From positions 1-64,000 of the forward strand of contig CAINVY010000003.1 in assembly GCA_903854335.1 (NCBI GenBank): a DNA stretch of 64,000 nucleotides, in the 5' to 3' direction. The position numbers were made by a program, and so were the translations under genes. The notes under the pieces were generated by a model. It ran no database searches. It was not told the DNA's origin and saw only the letters and a list, made by a program, of their open reading frames with translations. The stretch is from an uncultured Candidatus Peregrinibacteria bacterium (lineage in GTDB: Bacteria > Patescibacteriota > Gracilibacteria > Peribacterales > Peribacteraceae). Positions 38,384-44,946 of this stretch are shown in pieces; position 1 is the first letter of the stretch; each line of letters opens with the position of its first letter.

Positions 38384-38507
38384 CGATCCCATCGTTGTAG
38401 GCGTATTCGCTTACGACCCGGCTTACCCGCAAATCAGAGCAAAAAGGGGCATCCTGCCTCTGGTCATCGCTCTGATAGGCGGGAAACCGCTTACAACGAT
38501 GGGATCG
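38384..38507. repeat. Large imperfect palindrome (cruciform or structured RNA)
   Basis: The outer 16-bp arms are perfect: CGATCCCATCGTTGTA (38384-38399) pairs with 38492-38507. Inside, CCCGC (38426-38430) pairs with GCGGG (38479-38483), ATCAGAGC (38433-38440) with GCTCTGAT (38469-38476), and an apical 7-bp stem closes a TCC loop (38445-38461). It lies about 45 bp upstream of the first cargo gene start. Candidates are a leader RNA, an attenuator, a MITE or a replication/nicking hairpin. Confidence 0.7.
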
Positions 38508-38551
38508 CCATGCGGGGTGTCCCTTCTTGTGCGATTTCTTCTCTCATCGTT

Positions 38552-39532
38552 ATGAAAAATATGCGATTCCTCTCATGGATACTGATCCCAACATTCTGCT
38601 TTTCTATCTTTGAGGCAACTGCCGCGCAGCCGCAAAATATGACCAAACTGACGCCTCAACAGAGAGTTGCCCTTCGTAAGTCCTTGCGACTACAAAGGCA
38701 CTCAGGCTCACCTGTAACTCAACAATCATCGGCATCCTCCGTTTCCAGTTCTTCATCGTCTTCGGTGCAGTCCATGTTTCTTCCCTACTGTAAGAAATCA
38801 AGTGATGCACAGTGGAACTGCAACGATTGGTCTGCGTGTTCTTATCACGAAGGTGATGAACTAGCATGGCCTCCCACACAACCGACATGGACGCAGACTG
38901 GCTACTGCTATCCCGCCGACGGCAGCACATGTCGTGGTCGCATTAGCCCCAATGTCCGAAACTGCACGCCAACTACCGATGAACAACAAGCTCAAGATGC
39001 TCAGCAGCAACAACAGACACAGCAATACAATCAACAACAAGCAGCGCAGCAACTGCAACAGTTACAGCTCGATACACAGCACAATTACAAGACCATGACA
39101 GACAATCTCACGAAGATGAACAGCCAGCTTCCTTCGTTCGAGGGGGCAACTTCATTGGAGCTATTTTCCGTTGTCAACAAGTACACGGATGAAGTATCGA
39201 AAATGAAAGTGTACGTCGATGCCATCTACCAGTTGCAACTGTCAGACCAACCTGCGATCAACAGCATCGTCGATGCTACCAATACACTCGTCGATCAGTT
39301 CAATACCATTGCCGGATCCGCAGCCGATCTCCAATTACAACAAGTCCAGGAAGAGAATCAGCAACTAGAGCAGCAGCAACCGCAACAGCAGCAATCGCAA
39401 ATTGACCAGCAGCTACAGGCGCAGAAGCACAAGCAGGATTGCGCCAACCTACGAACATTTCTTTTCGCTCGTTATGGTGCCTTTGGATCGTCAGAAACAA
39501 TGGATCGTTACCACCAGGCTGGTTGTCCATAG
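38552..39532 (+). CDS. Secreted Ser/Gln-rich protein with TSP1-like Cys module
   Basis: 326 residues from ATG 38552. The ORF-track start at 38330 would translate through the palindrome. Signal peptide 'MRFLSWILIPTFCFSIFEATAA', then a Ser-rich linker. Next comes a Cys module 'CKKSSDAQWNCNDWSACSYH' continuing to 'GYCYPADGSTCRGRI', resembling a thrombospondin type-1 repeat (WSxC). A long Gln-rich coiled-coil region and a C-terminal 'CANLRTFLFARYG' segment follow. Probably exported to the surface. It is followed 27 bp later by the metalloprotease-like gene. A function in adhesion or host contact is conjecture. No known family. Confidence 0.65.
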   Translation: MKNMRFLSWILIPTFCFSIFEATAAQPQNMTKLTPQQRVALRKSLRLQRHSGSPVTQQSSASSVSSSSSSSVQSMFLPYCKKSSDAQWNCNDWSACSYHEGDELAWPPTQPTWTQTGYCYPADGSTCRGRISPNVRNCTPTTDEQQAQDAQQQQQTQQYNQQQAAQQLQQLQLDTQHNYKTMTDNLTKMNSQLPSFEGATSLELFSVVNKYTDEVSKMKVYVDAIYQLQLSDQPAINSIVDATNTLVDQFNTIAGSAADLQLQQVQEENQQLEQQQPQQQQSQIDQQLQAQKHKQDCANLRTFLFARYGAFGSSETMDRYHQAGCP

Positions 39533-39559
39533 GGATGTCTCAACTCCGATCTCGGCACT

Positions 39560-41152
39560 ATGCTATCTGGACAAAACCAAAGGCTGAGACCGAGCGACAT
39601 TCGTCAGATGTTGGAAGAAATACAGCGACGATTGCCCGAGAGACCCACGGCAGTCGATGAGCCTTTCGTCGTACCGGAACGTTTGATGAAATCATCATGG
39701 GTCAGTTCCTCCAATATCTCGTTGCCATCGAAATCGCTACAAGAAATCGCGAACCTCATGGCTGCATATCTTGGAATCATCACGCCGGTAGAGGTTAGAT
39801 ACGTGAACACATCCTTCGGAACAGCAGGAACATATCGCGTCTTGGGTCACTCGTACCGAGTCATAGAAGTGGCAGCAACGAACTCGGATTTCAATGTCGA
39901 TCAGATCCTCGCAACACTCGCGCACGAATCGACTCACCACTACCTTCATGAGCACAAAGTACAAGTTACTGAGATCATGACGGATCTCACCGCTGTGTAT
40001 CTCGGATTCGGTGAACTGTTGTATCGAGGTTACAAGACAGTTGAGCGGTACAGATCACGAACGAAGGTGGGCTACATTCAATGGCAAGATGTCAAACTCG
40101 CAGTACAGATGGCGGTGGAAATGAGGGGATGGAATATCCCTTTGCGACCATGCCCATTCTGCAAGAGTCACATTCGCCATAACATAGAGCAGTGTCCTCA
40201 CTGTCATCGTATTCTACGAGAACATGTAGAGCGGAAGGAAACGGTACCGCAAGCACCGCCGCATCGACAGAAGCGCCGACACATCACGTTCCTGAAAGAC
40301 AACTTTGCGTACTGGTTATCGAAAATATGGGATCATTTTTTATACATCGAACTTGCGGCAATGGGGCTGCTCGTTCTCCTCGGTTTGTATTTGGCTCACA
40401 ACCAGTCACTTCGCCAATCCTCCGATGTTCCTCTTCCTGTGGTCACGGAAGCCGTGAAGCAAAGTGAAGATGGGTTCGGTTCTCAGCCAAGAGAATATGG
40501 AAACATATTTCAGTCCGTTGGCTCTGCTCTCGCAAGCAATGTGCAGAGCGTCGCGACATTTCAGGGTACGAAACTCGACTACTTGGGAAGAACCGTAAAC
40601 GAATACAAATACGACAATGCGGATCTGGACATAGCTCTGTTCCAACAAAAATGGGATGCACTCAAGAGCGAATACGACCTGCTCCGAGTAGACCTTGAGA
40701 ATGGGAATGTGCAGGATCGAACGAATGTCCTCAACTCCTTCAAGACCGATCTCTTCTTTTGCGCCAACGAACTTTGGGACAGAGCCTATGAAAACGACCA
40801 GATCGAAACGATCTCACAATTACAAACGGATCTCTCCACAATCATCCATAGCCCTCCTTTCGCTCGGTATTTGCAGGAATCACAGCTCTCACAACCCGCT
40901 TTCGATGTGCTCAGTGGCATGACTGATTCCATTGGATTCCTGAGAACAAAGTATTCCCTGAATCTTCTGGAACGTAATTTACAAACGTGCCGCTCCAATC
41001 CAGATTGTTCCGATGAGAAGCAACTCGTGGATCATTTCAATCAGCTCCTGCCTGACTACAACTCGAACATCAACGATGCTTCTACGATGTTCTCCCAGTT
41101 CATGAAATTGGTGGATGTGTATCTCCTCTTCCCCGGGCAAAATACTCTTTAG
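39560..41152 (+). CDS. Membrane-anchored HExxH metallopeptidase-like protein with zinc ribbon
   Basis: 530 residues. N-terminal domain with a gluzincin-type site: 'ILATLAHESTHHYLHEHKVQ' (HExxH near residue 122) and a downstream 'VTEIMTDLTAVYLGFGELL' helix that could give the third ligand. Then a zinc ribbon ('CPFCKSHIRHNIEQCPHC', about 197-214), one membrane segment ('FLYIELAAMGLLVLLGLYLA', about 260-280) and about 240 residues of helical, probably extracytoplasmic sequence. No signal peptide, so the peptidase domain is expected inside the cell. Family not identified; the shape recalls minigluzincins of toxin and mobile-element contexts. Confidence 0.65.
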   Translation: MLSGQNQRLRPSDIRQMLEEIQRRLPERPTAVDEPFVVPERLMKSSWVSSSNISLPSKSLQEIANLMAAYLGIITPVEVRYVNTSFGTAGTYRVLGHSYRVIEVAATNSDFNVDQILATLAHESTHHYLHEHKVQVTEIMTDLTAVYLGFGELLYRGYKTVERYRSRTKVGYIQWQDVKLAVQMAVEMRGWNIPLRPCPFCKSHIRHNIEQCPHCHRILREHVERKETVPQAPPHRQKRRHITFLKDNFAYWLSKIWDHFLYIELAAMGLLVLLGLYLAHNQSLRQSSDVPLPVVTEAVKQSEDGFGSQPREYGNIFQSVGSALASNVQSVATFQGTKLDYLGRTVNEYKYDNADLDIALFQQKWDALKSEYDLLRVDLENGNVQDRTNVLNSFKTDLFFCANELWDRAYENDQIETISQLQTDLSTIIHSPPFARYLQESQLSQPAFDVLSGMTDSIGFLRTKYSLNLLERNLQTCRSNPDCSDEKQLVDHFNQLLPDYNSNINDASTMFSQFMKLVDVYLLFPGQNTL

Positions 41153-41205
41153 ACAACGAACGAACCGGATGTTCGCTTGAATAGCAACAACTCACTGGCC
41201 GGACA

Positions 41206-41421
41206 GTGACTTTCTCATCGCCAATCCAACGACTTGACCGAACTAGGACTATAGAAATCAACTACCAAACGGCCAGCAGAAGGCAAATGCTCCACGCAAT
41301 CCTGCCTTTCAAATTAGCACTCATCAACTACCGAGATGCTCTTCTGAGAATGAAAGACATGCTCGAATGTAAAGCGGAGATGGATTCGCAGAAAAGTTTG
41401 CAGATGTCGTTGTTCGAGTGA
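41206..41421 (+). CDS. Small protein ending in a beta-clamp-binding-like peptide
   Basis: 71 residues from a GTG at 41206 (an inner ATG at 41290 is possible). Mostly helical and charged; the C-terminus is 'SLQMSLFE', matching the clamp-binding consensus QLxLF as QMSLF. A terminal position is typical for functional clamp motifs. It precedes the HD gene by 11 bp on the same strand. Nothing else recognisable. Possibly binds the DnaN clamp to alter replication or repair; inferred from the motif only. Confidence 0.5.
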   Translation: MTFSSPIQRLDRTRTIEINYQTASRRQMLHAILPFKLALINYRDALLRMKDMLECKAEMDSQKSLQMSLFE

Positions 41422-41432
41422 TAGTGTGAGGC

Positions 41433-42197
41433 ATGAAAGCCAACTCACTCACCCCTCGTCTCCGCGACGCGCTAGCAATGGCGACGCGGGTTCATGCTGA
41501 CATGAAACGAAAGGTTGATGGGCAACCGTATATCGTCCATCCTCTCGCGGTCTTCAAATGGCTCCAGGAGCGGGACGCAGATGAGGACACACAGATCGCA
41601 GGCCTCCTGCACGACGTGCTGGAAGACGCACCGTCAGAGAAGAGAGAGACATACCGTAAGGAAATCGAGGAAACGTTCGGCTCCGGCGTTCTTGCGCTTG
41701 TGGAGAGCGTTACAGAGGAGGACAAGAGTCTTTCGTGGCGGGAACGGAAGGAGCGCTATCTTGAACGCCTCAAGGGCGCTGAACGCCCGTCTCTCCTTAT
41801 CGCGTGCGCCGATCTCATTCACAACACCCAGAGCCTCCAGACGAGCCTTGCGACGGAAGGAGAAGCCGTCTGGAGCAAGCTGAACGCGCCGAAGCAACAG
41901 CAACTCTGGGTCATTGTCCAGACTATGGAATTGCTAACCGAGAAGTTGGGAGGAAGGTACACACTTCCACTCCGTCCGTGTATTCCTGCTATCTCGATGC
42001 ACCCTCCACGAACAGAGTGCCTCTGGTTCAATTATGACGACCCCTGGGACGGCACAGAAGTGACATGTCCGGTGTGCGAATGGAAAGGCGTCGTCCGGGA
42101 CGGAGACATGTCCACCTACGACACGCTGCTCGATTTCTCCTGCCCCGTCTGTGAGGAGATCCTTGTTATCGTGCGATTCCCTAATCGAGAGGTATGA
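41433..42197 (+). CDS. HD-domain hydrolase of the RelA/SpoT-MESH1 type with C-terminal zinc ribbon
   Basis: 254 residues. The N-terminal 170 match the HD hydrolase half of RelA/SpoT proteins: 'ALAMATRVHADMKRKVDGQPYIVHPLAV', 'DEDTQIAGLLHDVLEDAP' (HD pair) and 'LIACADLIHNTQSL'. This layout is shared with small alarmone hydrolases and MESH1, which remove pyrophosphate from (p)ppGpp or dephosphorylate NADPH. No synthetase domain. The C-terminal 55 residues hold two Cys pairs ('CPVCEWKG' and 'CPVCEEIL'), an added zinc ribbon. On a mobile element it could control host alarmone levels or act as an antitoxin; no synthetase toxin is adjacent. Confidence 0.8.
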   Translation: MKANSLTPRLRDALAMATRVHADMKRKVDGQPYIVHPLAVFKWLQERDADEDTQIAGLLHDVLEDAPSEKRETYRKEIEETFGSGVLALVESVTEEDKSLSWRERKERYLERLKGAERPSLLIACADLIHNTQSLQTSLATEGEAVWSKLNAPKQQQLWVIVQTMELLTEKLGGRYTLPLRPCIPAISMHPPRTECLWFNYDDPWDGTEVTCPVCEWKGVVRDGDMSTYDTLLDFSCPVCEEILVIVRFPNREV

Positions 42198-42204
42198 TTC
42201 CATC

Positions 42205-42540
42205 ATGCAAAATACTGACGACCAAGTTTCGGTATCGAGAGAGGGAAACAATATTTTCATTCGCATTGACGAAACAATTACCCTTCACGAGATGGTTGGT
42301 ATGAAGAAAGTTGATCCCCATCGAAAGGGACGCAAGAAGGTATTGCAAGAACAGAAGATTGGTGACGACTTTCACCGTAAATCAAAATCTTGGCGAAAAC
42401 TTGAACGTGTCATCGACCGAGAGAATAACAGGTACAAGGAAACGGTGACCGACTCCTCAGGAAAGGTCCTACTTTCCTGCGACGAGCCTCTCAGCGAACA
42501 CAGAGAGCATGGTAATGCGAAGAATATACATTCTCAGTAA
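42205..42540 (+). CDS. Small protein of a mobile-element-associated type
   Basis: 111 residues from ATG 42205, 7 bp after the HD gene stop; the ORF-track start at 42151 overlaps that gene. Blocks: 'REGNNIFIRIDETITLHEMV', 'RKLERVIDRENNRYKETVTD' and 'GKVLLSCDEPLSEHREHGNA'. I have seen 'RVID...NRYKE.VTD...EPLSEH..HG.A' type small proteins in varied bacterial genomes from memory, with no known function. No membrane or metal motif. Probably in the same transcript as the HD gene. Confidence 0.65.
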   Translation: MQNTDDQVSVSREGNNIFIRIDETITLHEMVGMKKVDPHRKGRKKVLQEQKIGDDFHRKSKSWRKLERVIDRENNRYKETVTDSSGKVLLSCDEPLSEHREHGNAKNIHSQ

Positions 42541-42589
42541 GAGGATCATTTCCACGAGGTCGTTGTTCCAATTCGGTTCTGGGTGTAAT

Positions 42590-42615
42590 TTGACAACTGC
42601 CTTTGGCACTATACT
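42590..42615 (+). promoter_or_regulatory. Candidate promoter for the kinase gene
   Basis: Perfect TTGACA (42590-42595) and TATACT (42610-42615), but only 14 bp apart. TACTTT two bases later gives a 16-bp spacer with a weaker -10. The short spacer may mean weak or activator-dependent transcription. It lies directly upstream of the chosen kinase ATG 42633. Confidence 0.4.
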
Positions 42616-42632
42616 TTCTTACGGGCTGGCAC

Positions 42633-44099
42633 ATGATTGGACAAACAATCAAAGGTGAACGTGGCCTCACGGTAACCATTGAACGAGAGATCGGTAACGG
42701 TAGCTTCGGCACAGTCTTTCTTGCTGAGGGAAAGGACAAACAGAACTACGCCGTAAAAGTCATTGCACCCGTAACAGACAATGCGGTGCGGCTATCTTTC
42801 CGTAAGGAGATTGAAAGTACCTTCGGATTGAAACACGAGAATCTCCTCATTCCTCTCGATGTTGGAGTTTGCTCAGTTGGATCAAATGAGGGACTCTTCA
42901 TGATCAGCGAGTATTGCGCCGGAGGAGATTTCCGCGCAGAAGTGTCGAGCTACGCTGTGGCACCACCAGCCACGGAGATAATTTCAGGAAAGTTCATGCA
43001 GATTCTTTCCGGTCTTTCAGCGCTGCATACGCGAGCGATACACAGAGACATCAAACCAGAGAACGTGCTAATCAGCGGAGGAGGAATCTTGAAACTATGC
43101 GATTGTGGGCTAGCAAAGTTTGTGGACGAGGCCACTAGAACGCTAACGTTCAAGGGAGGGGGCACGCGCGATTACATGGCACCCGAGGTATGGAAGGTGG
43201 AATCCGTGAGCCCTGCAACTGATCTATATGCAGTAGGGGTTATGATCTTCGAGGCCTTCACGGGACAAAGACCTTTCCCTACGTCAGATGTCACCCTTCT
43301 TCGTGAGATGCACATCAGTAAGACTGCGCCGAGAGCCCGTAACCTCAATGCGAAGGTGCCGATGCACATTGATGGAGTAATTGCCAAACTGCTCTTGAAG
43401 AACCCACGAGACCGCTTTCAGACCGCTCAAGAAGTCATGGATGCTATGCGCGAGCCTCCTCCTGCGACTACTCAGGCCTCCTCCCTTGCTGAGCGGATGC
43501 GCCGCCATAAAGATGCAGAAGAGCAAAAACGCACGGAACGTGAACGTGCTACGGAAGAGCGGCAAAGAGAAGAGGCTCGTAGCGTCGATCATGAGCAAGG
43601 AGTAATCAATCTCATTGATGGTGTGGTTGAGCAGGTCAACGCGCAATCACCAGACGTTCGCATCACGAAGCAGGTTTCCCATGGAGGAGGTGCAATCTAT
43701 GGTTTTGGCAATCGCTCGCTACACGTCGAGTTTTTTGCCAAGGGCGCAATGTTGAAGCCAGACCCACGAGCGCCTGGGCTTGCCGAGGAATTGAAGAAGC
43801 GCCACGTCACGCACGGTGGGAACCTGAGCATTGTGGAGAATGGCGAATTACGGGAAGGATGGAACATAGCTCTCATAACGCCTCCTGATACACCTGCCGA
43901 GTGGAAGATCGTTGAGACCCGTATGTCTCCATTTACTGGCCGAAGGTATAACTACGAACCTACACCAACAGATGCCCCCACGTTCGCAAAGAACCTCGCC
44001 TATCACTTTATGAAATCGATGCACACCCATAACTTGAAAGACCAACCTCTGACAAGAGAAGAAGTAGAAATGGTGCTGACTCACCTGATTCCTGAATAA
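42633..44099 (+). CDS. Eukaryotic-like Ser/Thr protein kinase with unique C-terminal domain
   Basis: 488 residues from ATG 42633. Kinase domain about residues 14-275: Gly loop 'IGNGSFGTV' (21-28), Lys42 in 'YAVKVI', catalytic loop 'AIHRDIKPENVLI', metal motif 'CDCGLAKF' (DCG in place of DFG) and 'DYMAPEVW'. All residues needed for catalysis are present. No membrane segment and no PASTA repeats, unlike PknB-type kinases. A charged helix (about 285-330) joins a roughly 150-residue C-terminal domain of unknown type with 'SHGGGAIYGFGNRSLHVEFF'. Soluble kinases on mobile elements can act in anti-phage defence (Stk2 is a known case); here that is only a hypothesis. Confidence 0.88.
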   Translation: MIGQTIKGERGLTVTIEREIGNGSFGTVFLAEGKDKQNYAVKVIAPVTDNAVRLSFRKEIESTFGLKHENLLIPLDVGVCSVGSNEGLFMISEYCAGGDFRAEVSSYAVAPPATEIISGKFMQILSGLSALHTRAIHRDIKPENVLISGGGILKLCDCGLAKFVDEATRTLTFKGGGTRDYMAPEVWKVESVSPATDLYAVGVMIFEAFTGQRPFPTSDVTLLREMHISKTAPRARNLNAKVPMHIDGVIAKLLLKNPRDRFQTAQEVMDAMREPPPATTQASSLAERMRRHKDAEEQKRTERERATEERQREEARSVDHEQGVINLIDGVVEQVNAQSPDVRITKQVSHGGGAIYGFGNRSLHVEFFAKGAMLKPDPRAPGLAEELKKRHVTHGGNLSIVENGELREGWNIALITPPDTPAEWKIVETRMSPFTGRRYNYEPTPTDAPTFAKNLAYHFMKSMHTHNLKDQPLTREEVEMVLTHLIPE

Positions 44100-44132
44100 G
44101 TACGATTCAGCGAGTGGCTCTATGAAGATGGT

Positions 44133-44714
44133 TCATCGATGTTGTCTGAGATACCGAAGGATTTGCTCATGGGCTTCTTTGATTGGGAGCTTCTCATTGA
44201 AACGAAACTGTTGATTGAGTTGCTGTGACTTCTGCTCAGATAGTCCAACAAAATCAGCAAGTACCCGCAGTGCTGCGATTTTGTCCCACAATTTGATTTC
44301 ATGAACCTCAATCTCTTCCTCCCCGGCAACGCGACGTACTTTGATGGACGCTATCGCACGTCTAGTACGTTCGGGAAGTGCGCTCACCGGCTTCATTCGA
44401 GGAGTCGCTCCATCGAAGTCCATAATGTCACCAATATCGCTGAATCCGACACTGGCAAGTTCTGCAACAACATGTGCTAGATCCACCTTCGCTTTCTCCA
44501 GTTCCGGCTTCCGTAGCTCCTCGATTTTCGCCAAAACCTCAGCATTTCTCAGCAACCTACTTGCTTGCACCTCCAACGAATGGTCTTCACCGTGATAACC
44601 CGCCGCCCTTGCTGCTCCCTTTCCATTCGCAGATTTGGCGTATTCACAAGCGAAGCGAAGCTGCCGCATCGTAAGTGTATGTTTGTTGCCTCCAGAGTTC
44701 TTGGACTTACTCAT
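44133..44714 (-). CDS. terS: Phage terminase small subunit (TerS)
   Basis: 193 residues. The N-terminal helix-turn-helix 'LTMRQLRFACEYAKSANGKGAARAAGYH' and 'ASRLLRNAEVLAKIEELRKP' match the Terminase_2/TerS family, followed by 'SFGFSDIGDIMDFDG'-like sequence (here 'SVGFSDIGDIMDF'). TerS recognises pac/cos sites on viral DNA and loads it on the large terminase. No terL follows; the gene stands at the right end of the element. A lone TerS beside an integrase recalls PICI/SaPI satellites that redirect helper-phage packaging. Confidence 0.85.
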   Translation of the reverse strand: MSKSKNSGGNKHTLTMRQLRFACEYAKSANGKGAARAAGYHGEDHSLEVQASRLLRNAEVLAKIEELRKPELEKAKVDLAHVVAELASVGFSDIGDIMDFDGATPRMKPVSALPERTRRAIASIKVRRVAGEEEIEVHEIKLWDKIAALRVLADFVGLSEQKSQQLNQQFRFNEKLPIKEAHEQILRYLRQHR

Positions 44715-44946
44715 AGACTCAATACGAAACAGGGATTTCTACCCCTCCACTCGCCCTAGTAATTCCGGAAAGAGTCAGTGGCTTCCTGATCTCCTTCGCT
44801 ACGACCCGAAAACTGCCTCCCGTTTTTGCCTTTTCCTCAGGCGAAAGACGCTCGTGCACCAGGGAGAGCGAACAAAGGAAGAAATTGTACCCGCCGTACG
44901 GTTGCCCACCAAATTGGAATCGCGAGGTCGAGAATGGTGCGCGACC
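44715..44946. other. Right flank of the element with an open minus-strand frame
   Basis: The interval between terS and the next gene. On the minus strand the frame stays open after the 44947 gene's TAA and reads to a TGA about 9 bp before terS, with protein-like sequence ('RLSPEEKAKTGGSFRVVAKE', 'EIRKPLTLSGITRASGG'). No good start codon except GTG. It spans the right core repeat, so a real gene across it would argue against that boundary. I treat it as undecided. Confidence 0.3.
44902..44911. other. Putative attR core
   Basis: TTGCCCACCA repeats the last 10 bases of tRNA-Val (36125-36134). It lies 188 bp beyond the terS start and 36 bp before the next gene stop. Flanking bases differ from the tRNA copy on both sides, as expected for left and right junctions. 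Confidence 0.5.

Larger units (their letters stand above)
36125..44911. mobile_element. Integrated element at tRNA-Val (satellite-like, about 8.8 kb)
   Basis: It is bounded by direct copies of TTGCCCACCA, in the tRNA-Val 3' end and between terS and the next chromosomal gene. Contents: a large serine recombinase at the left end reading into the tRNA, six plus-strand cargo genes (39.5-44.1 kb) plus a secreted protein gene, and a terminase small subunit at the right end. There are no genes for large terminase, portal, capsid, tail, replication or conjugation. Neighbours on both sides are ordinary chromosomal genes. The combination of an integrase with TerS and no structural genes resembles phage-inducible chromosomal islands. 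The boundaries rest on a 10-bp repeat and are inferred. Confidence 0.65.

Noticed and set aside
38250-38432. 60-codon minus-strand ORF with a hydrophobic C-terminus
   Set aside because: It starts with TTG inside the large palindrome and shares its sequence; a small membrane protein is possible but I could not separate it from the repeat, so it is not annotated.
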